This document shows positions 9,567-19,476 of a stretch of 64,000 bases of DNA, piece by piece (within the stretch, counting starts at the first letter, position 1; each line of letters begins with the position of its first letter). The notes under the pieces are model-generated. The model searched no databases and had not been told where the DNA came from. It saw nothing but the letters and a program-made list of their open reading frames with translations. Source of the DNA: Shewanella aestuarii (GTDB taxonomy: Bacteria; Pseudomonadota; Gammaproteobacteria; Enterobacterales; Shewanellaceae). Made by a program: the position numbers and the translations under genes. The DNA lies in NCBI RefSeq assembly GCF_014647215.1, contig NZ_BMOT01000009.1, forward strand, positions 124,001-188,000, in the 5' to 3' direction.

Positions 9567-10361
9567 ATGCGAAGGTGTCAAATCAAGTCTCAGCAGTGGC
9601 TGACAATCTTCACCGTATTGTGGCTGTTGGTATTATCTTTATTTCAGGTTGTTCATGCTGAAAAAGCCGCTTTGCCAGAAAATAACAAAGTCATAAAAAT
9701 CGCCTCAGCGGACTCGCGTCCGCCTTATATTTTACAGGAAGAACGTTCAGGTCTGGAGTTAGACATTATTCGCTCCGCATTTGCCGAACAGGGCATTGAT
9801 GTGAATTTTCAATTTTCCTCACGTAATCGACAAATGCTCCATTTTGAACAGCATAAAGTTGATGCCATTATTACGGTGAATGAACATTCAGGTGTCAGTG
9901 GCTTTTTTTCAGATAATTACATCAGCTATCAGAATGTGGCGATTAGTTTGGCAAATAATGACTTACGCATTAGTGATATTAATGATTTGGGTAAATATAG
10001 CGTAGTGGCTTTTTTAAATGCCAATAATGTCTTAGGTGATGCCTTTCATACAATGGCAGAAAAAAACTTGTCATATTTAGAAGTGTCACCACAACAAAAA
10101 CAAAATAAAATGCTCTACCTGAAAAGAGTCGATGTTGTGATTGCTGATAAATACGTATTTCAGTATTTAAACACCTTAATTGCCAGAGAAGTGGATGTTA
10201 GCGAGAATTTGCATTACCACATGGTTTTCCCTGCATCAGAGTATTTTGCCAGTTTTCATGATGAAAAATTGAAAAACACCTTTAACCTAGGGTTAAAAAA
10301 TATTCGTCGTAATGGGGTTTATCAGCAACTTGTGCAAAAGTATGTGGGTGCAGCGCAATAA
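9567..10361 (+). CDS. Periplasmic solute-binding protein family 3 (SBP_bac_3-like)
   Basis: 264 residues. A basic start and hydrophobic stretch (TIFTVLWLLVLSLFQVVHA) form a signal peptide cut before EKAALPE. The mature part has the family pattern: IKIASADSRPPYI, SGLELDIIRSAFAEQG, and a C-terminal NGVYQQLVQKYVG. Such proteins bind amino acids or similar small ligands in the periplasm. No ABC permease or ATPase genes are nearby, so it is an orphan whose ligand cannot be assigned. The ATG at 9567 is chosen because it starts directly before the signal peptide; a TTG at 9504 would add 21 residues before the basic region. Confidence 0.75.
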   Translation: MRRCQIKSQQWLTIFTVLWLLVLSLFQVVHAEKAALPENNKVIKIASADSRPPYILQEERSGLELDIIRSAFAEQGIDVNFQFSSRNRQMLHFEQHKVDAIITVNEHSGVSGFFSDNYISYQNVAISLANNDLRISDINDLGKYSVVAFLNANNVLGDAFHTMAEKNLSYLEVSPQQKQNKMLYLKRVDVVIADKYVFQYLNTLIAREVDVSENLHYHMVFPASEYFASFHDEKLKNTFNLGLKNIRRNGVYQQLVQKYVGAAQ

Positions 10362-10389
10362 AATAAAGCCTCATTTTGAGGCTTTATTT
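10362..10389. terminator. Bidirectional terminator
   Basis: AATAAAGCCTCA and TGAGGCTTTATT form a perfect 12-pair stem with a three- to four-base T loop, A-rich on one side and T-rich on the other. It lies between two convergent genes, the binding protein (+) and ubiK (-), and can serve both. Confidence 0.85.
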
Positions 10390-10406
10390 GCGTTACGAAT
10401 AGTAAA

Positions 10407-10658
10407 CTAATCAGCTAAACGCTTTTCTAATTCAGTCACTTGAGCTTGCAGAGCTTCAAGTTTCTCACGGGTTTTTAATAACACGTGTTGCTGTACTTCA
10501 AATTCTTCACGTGAGACAACATCTAACTTCATCAGCTGGCTTTGTAAAACTTGCTTGCTGCGCTCTTCAAATTCTGCGGCAAACTGTTTAACGCCACTGG
10601 GTAAGTTACCACTTAGCTGCTTGGCAACTTCTTCAATTTTCTTTGGATTAATCATCAT
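10407..10658 (-). CDS. ubiK: Ubiquinone biosynthesis accessory factor UbiK (YqiC/BMFP family)
   Basis: 83-residue protein with two helical parts: an amphipathic N-terminal helix (MINPKKIEEVAKQL) and a C-terminal coiled coil (VQQHVLLKTREKLEALQAQVTELEKRL). The block LDVVSREEFEVQQ is highly conserved in E. coli YqiC/UbiK. In E. coli it helps UbiJ in ubiquinone synthesis and can interact with membranes. The start is placed at two adjacent ATGs (10658, 10655) after an AGGA site; the longer in-frame extension to 10745 has no family match. Single gene, ending at the shared terminator. Confidence 0.88.
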   Translation of the reverse strand: MMINPKKIEEVAKQLSGNLPSGVKQFAAEFEERSKQVLQSQLMKLDVVSREEFEVQQHVLLKTREKLEALQAQVTELEKRLAD

Positions 10659-10798
10659 TTGTATTCCTGCGCCAATATTGCTGCCATTGTAGCTCAGCGA
10701 TACCTCAGCCGCAAAATATGACGACAAAATTGTTAACTCTACCAAGTTGCCATCTGCTATGATCCGCCTTCGTGTTGAATCGTAGGAATGTTATTAAA

Positions 10799-12811
10799 AT
10801 GAAACTCAATCCAGGACAAAATGATGCCGTGCATTATGTCTCCGGCCCTTGTTTAGTATTAGCAGGTGCGGGCAGTGGAAAAACGCGAGTTATCATTAAT
10901 AAAATTGCCTACCTAGTGGAAAAGTGTGGTTACAAAGCCCGTAACATTGCCGCAGTCACCTTCACTAATAAAGCCGCCCGTGAAATGAAAGAGCGTGTGG
11001 CGCAATCTATGGGCAGAAAAGAAGCCCGTGGCTTATGGATCTCCACCTTTCACACCTTGGGCTTAGAAATTATTAAGCGTGAGCATAAAGTGCTCGGGCT
11101 TAAGGCCGGTTTTTCCTTATTTGATGACCAAGATACCTTTGCGTTATTAAAAGAGTTAACGCAAGACGAATTGGACGAAGATAAAGATTTAATTAAGGCT
11201 TTAGCCTCAGCCATTTCAAATTGGAAAGGTGGCTTAGTGATTCCGCAACAAGCCCGCAAAATGGTTAAAGACGAGCAAGGCCAGCTGTTTGCCATGTTGT
11301 ATCAACGTTATGCCCAACATATGAAAGCGTATAATGCGCTTGATTTTGATGATTTAATTTTGATCCCTACATTGCTATTACGCATGAATGAAGAAGTCCG
11401 TACCCGCTGGCAAACGCGGATCCAATACTTGCTGGTGGACGAGTACCAAGATACCAACACCAGCCAATATGAACTGGTTAAATTATTGGTTGGTGAACGG
11501 GCAAGATTTACCGTGGTTGGTGATGATGACCAGTCCATTTATTCATGGCGCGGCGCTAAACCCCAAAATTTAGTTTTATTGGGAAGCGATTTTCCGAAGC
11601 TAAAATTGATTAAGTTGGAGCAAAACTATCGCTCTAGCCAACGAATTTTACGTGCCGCCAATATCCTCATTGCCAACAATCCGCACGTGTATGAAAAAGC
11701 CTTGTTTAGTGACTTAGCCTACGGTGAACCTTTACGAGTATTGATTGCCGCCAATGAAGAGCAAGAAGCTGAGCGCGTGGTGGCTGAAATCATACGCCAT
11801 AAGTTTGTCGGGCGAACTCAGTTTGGCCAGTACGCCATTTTGTATCGTGGTAATCACCAGTCTCGTTTGCTTGAACGAGCCCTAATGACAAACCGAATTC
11901 CCTATAAACTCAGTGGTGGGACATCATTTTTTGCCCGCGCTGAAATTAAAGACATCATGGCTTATCTGCGTTTAGTGGTAAATCCTGATGATGATAATGC
12001 ATTTTTAAGAGTGGTTAATTTACCTAAACGTGGTATTGGTCCAGCAACATTAGAGCGACTGGGTAACTTTGCTAATCAAAAACACATCTCAATGTTCGAA
12101 GCCATTTTCGATGCAGGGCTCAATCATGAGCTAGCGCCCGCAGCGGTTAAATCCTTATACCAATTTGGGCAGTTTATCGTTGATACGGGTGAAATTGCTA
12201 AGCGCGGTGAATCGGTAGATGCGATTAAGAAACTGATCCGCAGTATTAATTACGAAGACTACCTCTACGAAACCAGTACCAGCGCTAAAGCGGCTGAAAT
12301 GCGTATGAAAAACATTTCTGAATTGTATCGCTGGGTGACTGAAATGCTTGAAGGTGATGAGCTTGATGAGCCGATGACATTACCGGAAGTGGTAACTCGG
12401 TTAACTTTGCGTGACATGATGGAGCGCAATAGTGAAGATGAGGGCGGCGATCAGGTGCAGCTAATGACCTTACATGCCTCCAAAGGGCTTGAGTTCCCAT
12501 TTGTATTTATGGTCGGCGTTGAAGAACGTATATTGCCGCATCAATCGAGTATCGATGAAGATAATGTCGACGAAGAACGACGACTTGCATACGTGGGAAT
12601 TACCCGTGCCCAACGTGAGTTATGGTTTGTTATTTGCCGCGAACGACGTCAATTTGGTGAAACCATGCGCTGCGAACCCAGCCGTTTTTTGATGGAGTTG
12701 CCTCAAGATGATTTAATTTGGGAAAACCGTAAACCACAGCAAACGGAGCAACAAAGGATGGCCACAGGAAAAAGTAATATTGCCAATCTTAGGGATATGT
12801 TTAAAAAGTAA
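10799..12811 (+). CDS. rep: ATP-dependent DNA helicase Rep
   Basis: Superfamily 1A 3'-5' helicase that helps replication forks past protein barriers. It is 670 residues (E. coli Rep 673). Walker A is in [10 protein letters not shown] (about residues 22-31), and [14 protein letters not shown], the DEYQDTN Walker B region, [19 protein letters not shown] and [12 protein letters not shown] follow in order. The ATG at 10799 gives the family start MKLNPGQ; a TTG at 10772 would add nine residues. Divergent from ubiK with about 140 bp between. Confidence 0.96.
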   Translation: MKLNPGQNDAVHYVSGPCLVLAGAGSGKTRVIINKIAYLVEKCGYKARNIAAVTFTNKAAREMKERVAQSMGRKEARGLWISTFHTLGLEIIKREHKVLGLKAGFSLFDDQDTFALLKELTQDELDEDKDLIKALASAISNWKGGLVIPQQARKMVKDEQGQLFAMLYQRYAQHMKAYNALDFDDLILIPTLLLRMNEEVRTRWQTRIQYLLVDEYQDTNTSQYELVKLLVGERARFTVVGDDDQSIYSWRGAKPQNLVLLGSDFPKLKLIKLEQNYRSSQRILRAANILIANNPHVYEKALFSDLAYGEPLRVLIAANEEQEAERVVAEIIRHKFVGRTQFGQYAILYRGNHQSRLLERALMTNRIPYKLSGGTSFFARAEIKDIMAYLRLVVNPDDDNAFLRVVNLPKRGIGPATLERLGNFANQKHISMFEAIFDAGLNHELAPAAVKSLYQFGQFIVDTGEIAKRGESVDAIKKLIRSINYEDYLYETSTSAKAAEMRMKNISELYRWVTEMLEGDELDEPMTLPEVVTRLTLRDMMERNSEDEGGDQVQLMTLHASKGLEFPFVFMVGVEERILPHQSSIDEDNVDEERRLAYVGITRAQRELWFVICRERRQFGETMRCEPSRFLMELPQDDLIWENRKPQQTEQQRMATGKSNIANLRDMFKK

Positions 12812-12818
12812 TGAAGAT

Positions 12819-12846
12819 AGCCTTGGCTTGGTTATAAGCTAAGGCT
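12819..12846 (+). terminator. Possible rep terminator hairpin
   Basis: AGCCTTGGCTT and AAGCTAAGGCT form an 11-bp stem with one mismatch just after the rep stop. There is no proper T run after it, so it may only stabilise the 3' end. Confidence 0.3.
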
Positions 12847-12931
12847 TACTTGAAAAGCAAGCTAGCAATATTAAGCGATAGCTGACTTAGGGCGATGTTT
12901 AATATTGCCCCTTGAGGATTAATCGCCATGG

Positions 12932-15553
12932 TTAAGCGCAGTAATTTATTATGTTAACTCTGTTTTCGTTTTTTTTTTCCAATGTGCGTCCTGTTGCTAG
13001 TTGATAACCCATTTCAATAAATTGCAGTTTTTGCTGCAGAGTATCTATGCCAGTTGCAATCATATTTATGTCTAAGGCCTCTGCTGCTAAGCGGTAAGCT
13101 TTGACTAACTTTAATTGATTGTCATTGAGTAAATGTTTACTGATTTCTTGATCAAGCATTAAGGTGCTGATAGGTAAAAAACTTAAGCTGCTTAGTGAGC
13201 TATAGCCAGTTCCGAAATGATCTATCCCGATATTTGAGCCCAATTTTTTAATAATTTCGAAGGCATTGAGATGATTTTCAGTATCTTTAACTAATGATTT
13301 CTCATTAAAGAAAACCGTCAGTTTAGATAAATCTATTTTGCTACTTTTTAAGGTGTTTTTGAGGCCGCGCAAGGCATATTTATGGTTAACATGTTGGCTT
13401 GATATCGACATATACAGTTGCGTTACTGCACCATATTGCTGTTTTAATACCGGATAATCTTTGTTTAATTGCTGAAAAATATAATCATCAAAAATTAATG
13501 ATAATTGTGCATTAGTTGTCAGTTGTAGCAGTTTATTATGATCCCAGACCCCATGCGTTTCATGCTGCCATTGTGCTTGTGGCTCTATTGCAACAACAGT
13601 TTGATGCACTAAATCATAAATAGGCCGATAGCTAACCTTGATAAGATTTTGACTAAGCGCCAGTGTTAATTGCTCATCCAAATCATTTCGTTGCTCAGAT
13701 TGATAACTTAAGTCACTATCAAAAATTACATAGCAACCCTTACCATTTGATTTTGCTTGATACATGGCTCTATCTGCGTCACGCAAAATAGACTCACTGG
13801 TTTCTAATTTATCAGTGCGGCTAAAGGCGATGCCAATACTGGCGCCTGAGACAAAGTCTTTATTCGATAATGAATAAGCTTGGCCCACCTGATGTAAAAT
13901 ACGCTCGCTGACCTCTATCGCATCTTGAGTGCCGTGAATCGAATCAAGTAAAATAACAAATTCATCTCCTCCCATTCTGGCTAAGGTGTCATTTTCACGG
14001 ATACAGCTTTTCAGACGTTTGGCGGTTTCAATCAAAAAACGATCACCTTCAAGATGGCCAAAGGTATCGTTAATTACTTTGAAGCGATCTAAATCAATGA
14101 ATAGCAGGGCAAATTGATCTAATCCATGGCGCCTGACATGTTTTAATGCTTGCGATAATCTGTCCATTAAGAAATTACGGTTTGGGAGCCCCGTTAATCC
14201 GTCATGTTGTGCATCATGGACAAGTTGAGCTTCAATTTTTCTACGTTGATTTATTTCTGTTTGTAAGTTGCGATTGACTTGAGCAAGTGCTTGAGTGCGG
14301 GTGGCGACTTTTTCTTCTAGCAGTTCGTGGCTTCGCTTTAATGATTCAACCGCGTGTTTACGTTCAATCGCATTGGCAATGTGTTGAGATACAAATGTCA
14401 GCAGTTCAAGGTCTTTAATTTGATAGTTTTGTTTGCTGTCTAAACTATAAATTGTTAGGGCACCAACAACATGATCATTAATGATTAACGGTACACCTAT
14501 CCATTGATGCATATGTTCCGTACGGTTCAACTCAGGTGATTTTGCATATATATCACCAAGCTCTACCAGTTTCTTGATGTCTATATTACTGAGTAATCTA
14601 GGTTGCTTATGCTGTAAAATATATTCGGTTAACCCATCTTGTACCGGGCGAGTTGAAGGGTAGTCATTGTCCATTTGCGAGACATAAAAAGGGAAGGACA
14701 ACATGTTGTTATCAATTAATGAGATAAAACAGTTCTCAGCGGGTAATAACTGGCTAATAATTTGATGAATGTGGTTATAAAAGTCTTTCTGGGCAAGCTT
14801 AGATGAGGAAAGATCTGCAATTTGAAATAATGATTTTTGCAGATTTTCCGCTTTGATGCGCTCTTTTACCTCTGATTTTAAGCTGTTGTATGCTTGGCTT
14901 AATTCTCGAGTGCGTTCTTCAATGGCGACTTCAAGTTGTTCATTATGAAGCAATCGTTCCATTACTCCTGAAATATGTTGACTAATAAAGCCCATTAATT
15001 CCAGTTCAAGCTCGCCATAGCTAATTTCAGTGTTATAACTTTGAACGACTAAAACGCCGTTTACAACTTCTCCGTTTTTAATCGGCACACCTAACCATTG
15101 ATGGCATGGAGAGCCTAGCCCTTGAATTTTACCTTGCGCAATCAGCAAACGAAATTCATCTTCATTACATAATAATGGCAACCCTTGTCTAAGCACATAG
15201 CCAGTAATGCCGCGATTTAATATTTGGGAAATTTCTTCATCGGGAAATAACTCGCTAGGGTGAGCGTCTTTTTCATCGGCGAAAAAAGGCAGGCTAATGA
15301 GACCCGTTTTGGGGTTTTGTGCAGCGATGAAAAAGTTATCTGCGGGAATGAGGCGCTGTAAGTGTTGATGAACTCCGGTATAGAAGTCATCTAAACTGTT
15401 TACATCATTAGCTATATTAGAGATGCCTAATAGTGCGTTTTGCACGATTTCAGCGCGTTTATATTTTTTAGCTAAACGCTTTAGTCGAGCAATACGACGT
15501 TGAAGAGAATCAACATCGGTAGGTAACTTAGGGCTATTAATTTCCTTATTCAT
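12932..15553 (-). CDS. GAF-GAF-GGDEF-EAL cyclic-di-GMP signalling protein
   Basis: 873 residues, no membrane segment or signal peptide, so cytoplasmic. Order: two GAF-like sensor domains (about 40-190 and 235-395), a coiled-coil linker (about 400-440), a GGDEF domain with the intact motif in ARMGGDEFVILL (about residue 526) preceded by an intact inhibitory I-site (REND, five residues before GGDEF), and a C-terminal EAL-like domain. The EAL domain looks inactive: the signature Glu-Ala-Leu is replaced (IEPQAQW), DDFGTGYSSL is DHFGTGYSSL, and the late AEGVET block is ATGIDT. It is therefore most likely a diguanylate cyclase with product inhibition and a degenerate EAL domain. Start chosen at ATG 15553; a GTG at 15565 is possible. 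Confidence 0.85.
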   Translation of the reverse strand: MNKEINSPKLPTDVDSLQRRIARLKRLAKKYKRAEIVQNALLGISNIANDVNSLDDFYTGVHQHLQRLIPADNFFIAAQNPKTGLISLPFFADEKDAHPSELFPDEEISQILNRGITGYVLRQGLPLLCNEDEFRLLIAQGKIQGLGSPCHQWLGVPIKNGEVVNGVLVVQSYNTEISYGELELELMGFISQHISGVMERLLHNEQLEVAIEERTRELSQAYNSLKSEVKERIKAENLQKSLFQIADLSSSKLAQKDFYNHIHQIISQLLPAENCFISLIDNNMLSFPFYVSQMDNDYPSTRPVQDGLTEYILQHKQPRLLSNIDIKKLVELGDIYAKSPELNRTEHMHQWIGVPLIINDHVVGALTIYSLDSKQNYQIKDLELLTFVSQHIANAIERKHAVESLKRSHELLEEKVATRTQALAQVNRNLQTEINQRRKIEAQLVHDAQHDGLTGLPNRNFLMDRLSQALKHVRRHGLDQFALLFIDLDRFKVINDTFGHLEGDRFLIETAKRLKSCIRENDTLARMGGDEFVILLDSIHGTQDAIEVSERILHQVGQAYSLSNKDFVSGASIGIAFSRTDKLETSESILRDADRAMYQAKSNGKGCYVIFDSDLSYQSEQRNDLDEQLTLALSQNLIKVSYRPIYDLVHQTVVAIEPQAQWQHETHGVWDHNKLLQLTTNAQLSLIFDDYIFQQLNKDYPVLKQQYGAVTQLYMSISSQHVNHKYALRGLKNTLKSSKIDLSKLTVFFNEKSLVKDTENHLNAFEIIKKLGSNIGIDHFGTGYSSLSSLSFLPISTLMLDQEISKHLLNDNQLKLVKAYRLAAEALDINMIATGIDTLQQKLQFIEMGYQLATGRTLEKKNENRVNIINYCA

Positions 15554-15723
15554 ACCTGCGGCCACACTATCCTATTAACAATACTCAGAAATTTATAAAG
15601 CCAACAAGTATATTTAACACAATTTAAAATGTGATCCAAGTAATATAATTCGGCGTAAAATGAGGATAAAACGCGCTGATTAGTCAAAACTTAATCACTC
15701 AGATAAAAAAAATGAATCATGAC

Positions 15724-15752
15724 TAGACGTAGAGGTAATTTATCCCTACTAT
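15724..15752 (+). promoter_or_regulatory. Possible tRNA operon promoter
   Basis: TAGACG at 15724-15729 (four of six -35 bases) and TACTAT at 15747-15752 (four of six -10 bases) with a 17-bp spacer, then a GC-rich stretch (GCGTCGC) as expected for a stringently controlled stable-RNA promoter. The first tRNA begins 22 bp downstream. Moderate evidence only. Confidence 0.35.
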
Positions 15753-15773
15753 ATGCGTCGCTAACCAAGGCGA

Positions 15774-15850
15774 GCGCCCATAGCTCAGCTGGATAGAGCG
15801 TACCCCTCCGGAGGGTAAGGCCGAAGGTTCGAATCCTTCTGGGCGCACCA
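15774..15850 (+). tRNA. tRNA-Arg (anticodon CCG)
   Basis: 77 nt with encoded CCA. Acceptor GCGCCCA pairs with TGGGCGC. The D-arm is AGCTCAGCTGGATAGAGC, the anticodon arm TACCC-CTCCGGA-GGGTA reads CCG, and the T arm is GAAGG-TTCGAAT-CCTTC. First gene of a four-tRNA transcript. Confidence 0.96.
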
Positions 15851-15896
15851 TTCGGTATATGCTTTTGGAATTTGGTTAGTAAGATTGAACATCAGT

Positions 15897-15973
15897 GGTG
15901 ATTGTAGCTCAGTTGGTAGAGTCCCGGATTGTGATTCCGGTTGTCGTGGGTTCGAGCCCCATCAGTCACCCCA
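15897..15973 (+). tRNA. tRNA-His (anticodon GTG)
   Basis: 77 nt including the extra G(-1) typical of tRNA-His, opposite C73, and encoded CCA. The acceptor GTGATTG pairs with CAGTCAC with one wobble. The anticodon arm CCGGA-TTGTGAT-TCCGG reads GTG, and the T arm is GTGGG-TTCGAGC-CCCAT. Confidence 0.96.
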
Positions 15974-16021
15974 TTCAATCTAAAACGTTGTTGATAACGT
16001 AACATGTTAAATATCAATATT

Positions 16022-16098
16022 CGGTGATTAGCGCAGCCCGGTAGCGCATCTCGTTTGGGACGAGAGGGTCAGAGGTTCGAATCCTCTATCACCGACCA
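16022..16098 (+). tRNA. tRNA-Pro (anticodon TGG), copy 1
   Basis: 77 nt with encoded CCA. The acceptor CGGTGAT pairs with ATCACCG. The anticodon arm TCTCG-TTTGGGA-CGAGA reads TGG, and the T arm is CAGAGG-TTCGAAT-CCTCT. Confidence 0.96.
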
Positions 16099-16170
16099 CA
16101 TTTTCGCTTTTAATAGCGTGTATAACCCACAGGTTAAACAAATATTAAACTTGCCAGCAAGTAAAAATCT

Positions 16171-16247
16171 CGGTGATTAGCGCAGCCCGGTAGCGCATCT
16201 CGTTTGGGACGAGAGGGTCAGAGGTTCGAATCCTCTATCACCGACCA
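16171..16247 (+). tRNA. tRNA-Pro (anticodon TGG), copy 2
   Basis: Sequence identical over all 77 nt to the copy 149 bp upstream, while the spacer before it is unrelated. This is a recent or homogenised duplication. Last gene of the tRNA transcript, followed at once by a strong terminator. Confidence 0.96.
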
Positions 16248-16255
16248 AATACAAC

Positions 16256-16285
16256 AAAAAAGCCACTCTTATGAGTGGCTTTTTT
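16256..16285 (+). terminator. tRNA operon terminator
   Basis: AAAAAGCCACTC and GAGTGGCTTTTT form a perfect 12-pair stem with a TTAT loop and a T run, nine bases after the last tRNA. Confidence 0.93.
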
Positions 16286-16580
16286 GCTTTCTGGCTTTTT
16301 AATTTTAATTAACCCAACTTCGATTAAGCGACAAATAAACAACATTGAAATCGCCCTCATTCACTTACTTGCCGCCAAATTTGCACTTTGCCCTGATTAC
16401 AAGGCGAATTTACGCCTCAATTGCTAGCCTATTATAAGTAAATGTAACACAGATTAGTTGTTCAAAGAGCAGTTTGAAATACAGTGTCTCTCCCAAACTG
16501 AGGTTGATGGCTTTAAGGCTATGAGCAAACACTGCCATTTAATCATTGCTGAGTTTTAGTTGAATGGATATCGCAGATAC
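16286..16580. other. Intergenic stretch with no recognised feature
   Basis: About 295 bases between the tRNA terminator and the rimO terminator. No convincing reading frame, RNA gene or repeat is visible on either strand. Confidence 0.6.
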
Positions 16581-16610
16581 AAAAAAGCATGAAGGTGAGT
16601 TCATGCTTTT
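16581..16610 (-). terminator. rimO terminator
   Basis: AAAAGCATGAA and TTCATGCTTTT form an 11-pair stem around a GGTGA-type loop. Read leftward it ends in a run of Ts, as expected for an intrinsic terminator of the leftward gene that stops at 16648. Confidence 0.85.
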
Positions 16611-16647
16611 AGGAGGTTAACGGCAGTGATAGCAAGTCGTGGTAGCT

Positions 16648-18072
16648 TTAATCCTCTACGCGAACACCCCATACGTCATGTTCGTCAGCATGGATAATTT
16701 GCACCCAAATCTGATCACCAGGTTGTACATCAAACTCATCGGTTAAGTAAACTTTGCCGTCAACTTCAGGTGCGTCCATGTACGAACGTCCTACAGCGCC
16801 TTCGGTGTTTACCTCATCAATTAACACTAGGTATTCTTGACCTATGCGGGCTTGCAGTTTGTCAGCACTAATTTGCGCCTGTACAGCCATGAAGCGTTGT
16901 AATCTGTCTTCCATCACATCATCAGGTACATGATCGGGCAGGTCATTGGCTTTTGCCCCGGCTACGGGAGAATATTTAAAACAACCGACACGGTCTAATT
17001 GCGCTTCTTCTAAAAAGTCGAGCAGTTCTTCAAATTCTTCTTCTGTTTCACCAGGGAATCCGACAATGAAGGTTGAACGGATAACCAGCTCAGGACAAAT
17101 CTCGCGCCATTTTTTGATCCGCTCTAATACTCTGTCCGAACTACCAGGACGCTTCATTAACTTAAGAATACGCTTGTTGGCATGCTGAAAAGGGATATCC
17201 AGATACGGTAAAATTTTACCTTCCGCCATTAATGGAATAATGTCGTCAACATGCGGGTAGGGATAAACATAATGTAAGCGAACCCAAACCCCTTGCTTAG
17301 CCAATTCCTCACACAATTGTTGCATATGCGTTTTTACTGGCATGCCATCCCAAAATGCCGTTTTATGCTTAACATCAACGCCATAGGCAGATGTATCTTG
17401 AGAGATAACCAATAGCTCTTTTACACCCGCTTTGACTAAACGCTGTGCTTCACCTAATACATCACCAATAGGGCGAGAGTCCAAATCACCGCGCATTGAA
17501 GGAATAATGCAGAAAGTACAGCGATGATTACAGCCTTCCGATATCTTCAGATAAGCATAATGTTTTGGCGTAAGCTTAATGCCATGATCAGGCACTAAAT
17601 CCATCAGAGGGTTATATTTAGGTTTTTCAACATGCAGATGCACCTGTTTTAACACTTCGTCATAGGCATGTGGGCCTGTGACTCCAAGTACGTTAGGATG
17701 AAGTTCAATAATTTCATCTTTCTTAGCGCCTAAACATCCGGTCACTAATACTTTGCCATTGGCTGCTAATGCTTCACCAATGGTATCCAATGATTCCTGT
17801 ACCGCAGCATCAATAAACCCACAGGTATTGACGATAACCATATCGGCATCGGCGTATGTGGATACTACGTCATAACCTTCAGTGCGTAGTTGAGTCAAAA
17901 TTCGTTCGGAATCTACCAGGTTTTTTGGGCAGCCAAGGCTAACAAAACCAATTTTAGCTACGCTAGCGGAAATAGGGCCAGTGATTGATGCGGATTGTGC
18001 TTGTTCCTCTATGACCTTTTTGGGTGTCGCTAGGGTTGTGGTTTGTTTCGGGTCATAGTGATTAACAGTCAT
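16648..18072 (-). CDS. rimO: Ribosomal protein S12 methylthiotransferase RimO
   Basis: Radical-SAM enzyme that adds a methylthio group to the conserved aspartate of ribosomal protein S12. It is 474 residues, slightly longer than E. coli RimO (441) because of a low-complexity N-terminal stretch before [17 protein letters not shown]. The N-terminal cluster cysteines are in SLGCPKN, NTCGFID and TGCLG. The radical-SAM CxxxCxxC is in [11 protein letters not shown] (about residues 180-187), and a TRAM domain ends the protein. The blocks following the radical-SAM site ([18 protein letters not shown]) distinguish RimO from MiaB. Start at ATG 18072 after AGAGG; the extension to 18108 adds 12 unlikely residues. 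Confidence 0.95.
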   Translation of the reverse strand: MTVNHYDPKQTTTLATPKKVIEEQAQSASITGPISASVAKIGFVSLGCPKNLVDSERILTQLRTEGYDVVSTYADADMVIVNTCGFIDAAVQESLDTIGEALAANGKVLVTGCLGAKKDEIIELHPNVLGVTGPHAYDEVLKQVHLHVEKPKYNPLMDLVPDHGIKLTPKHYAYLKISEGCNHRCTFCIIPSMRGDLDSRPIGDVLGEAQRLVKAGVKELLVISQDTSAYGVDVKHKTAFWDGMPVKTHMQQLCEELAKQGVWVRLHYVYPYPHVDDIIPLMAEGKILPYLDIPFQHANKRILKLMKRPGSSDRVLERIKKWREICPELVIRSTFIVGFPGETEEEFEELLDFLEEAQLDRVGCFKYSPVAGAKANDLPDHVPDDVMEDRLQRFMAVQAQISADKLQARIGQEYLVLIDEVNTEGAVGRSYMDAPEVDGKVYLTDEFDVQPGDQIWVQIIHADEHDVWGVRVED

Positions 18073-18252
18073 AGTGCCTCTATAGATAGGTATAAAATAG
18101 ACCAGCATAAAATAGCCAAAATTGAGTGGCAGAATTATACAGCAGTATTTTAGGGAATTCAGCTATAGAAAATGATGCACAACAAAATGAAGGCTTAGTG
18201 GTTAGGCTAAACCTTGCTTATTGACCATGAATAACAGAGGCGAGTTTTGAGC

Positions 18253-19365
18253 TTAGGTGGCATTGACCATTTGCTGACGCTTTTGTTTTGATTGCACTTT
18301 TGACTGGCGGCGTTGCCAATACAAGTATAATCCCGTAAAGGCGAGCAAGACTGGCATCAAGCCTAAAACACACCAAATAATACGGGTAATTAATCCGCCA
18401 AAATAACCAAAATGCAATTTTCTGAAACTGTCTAAAAACACCGTCAACAAGCCTGCTTCACGAATATCTTGCTTTGATAGCAATTGAGCTGTGGTTTTAT
18501 CAAAACTGACTATGCTGCTGTATTCACTATTGAACGGGTTGCTACTATCCACTTCACCGTAAAAGCTAATATCCCTGTCGGGTTCATGCGGCATAGCGAG
18601 ATACCCAGCTTTAAAGCTGCTGATTTCTTTTGCCGACTGCTGCAGTAATGCTTCAAACGAGATATCTGCGCGATAAAGCGGTTGAGTGATATAAACATGC
18701 GCACCATCGCCATGTTCAGTCACTTCATGAATGATGCCACTAATGTTCCAATATGCGCCTGTAAATGCCAAAATAATCAACACAGGTGAGCTGATTATGC
18801 CAACCATTTTATGAATATCGCTATAGAGAATACGTTTTACTGCACCTAAACGCAGGGTGAACAACTTTGTCCAAAATCGACGGTATATGATCATGCCGCT
18901 GATCCCCAGAAATAGCATAATCAATGCGGCAACAAAAGCGATAGAGGCACCTTTAACATGTAATAAAAATGAGTAGTGCAATTCAAGTAGCCAATCGGTG
19001 ATAAAGTGATCCATTGGTTTTGGTTGAGATAATAGCTCTCCAGTATATTGATTAATATAAACTTTATGCCAATCATCAGTGCCACGTTTAATTAGGTAAG
19101 CCGCGTCAGATCGTGATTTATCATCGTACAGCTCCCAGCCGCCTAACTCATACTCGGGGTTTTCGCTTAATGCGCTTTGCATTAAGGTGTCTAGGTTTAT
19201 ACGCGGTGTGGAAGATTGTGCCTCAACCAGCATATGACTTGGCCGCAGTAAACTGTCAATTTCTACTTTGAACACCAAAATACTGCCGGTGATTGATATG
19301 ATTAAAATGGGCAACATGGCAATGAGTGCGCCATAAGAGTGCCATTTAAAGAGGGATTTTCTCAT
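18253..19365 (-). CDS. PepSY-associated TM helix protein (iron-uptake linked)
   Basis: 370-residue inner-membrane protein with four hydrophobic segments (about residues 12-32, 140-162, 190-212 and 330-350). The first region, HSYGALIAMLPILIISITGSILVFK, is the typical PepSY_TM start, and periplasmic loops lie between helices 1-2 and 3-4. Relatives of this family are often encoded beside TonB-dependent siderophore receptors and have been proposed to act in siderophore iron reduction or release; the reaction is not proven here. It lies 111 bp downstream of such a receptor on the same strand, so a shared Fur-controlled transcript is likely. Confidence 0.8.
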   Translation of the reverse strand: MRKSLFKWHSYGALIAMLPILIISITGSILVFKVEIDSLLRPSHMLVEAQSSTPRINLDTLMQSALSENPEYELGGWELYDDKSRSDAAYLIKRGTDDWHKVYINQYTGELLSQPKPMDHFITDWLLELHYSFLLHVKGASIAFVAALIMLFLGISGMIIYRRFWTKLFTLRLGAVKRILYSDIHKMVGIISSPVLIILAFTGAYWNISGIIHEVTEHGDGAHVYITQPLYRADISFEALLQQSAKEISSFKAGYLAMPHEPDRDISFYGEVDSSNPFNSEYSSIVSFDKTTAQLLSKQDIREAGLLTVFLDSFRKLHFGYFGGLITRIIWCVLGLMPVLLAFTGLYLYWQRRQSKVQSKQKRQQMVNAT

Positions 19366-19476
19366 GCTTACCTCTGTTGGTACTAAGCTTGTTATTGCGG
19401 CTTAGTAGGGAAGAACGGCCAAAGACATAGCGCAGAGTTGTCTACGCTATGTTTACTTAATGACTTAGATGAATTG

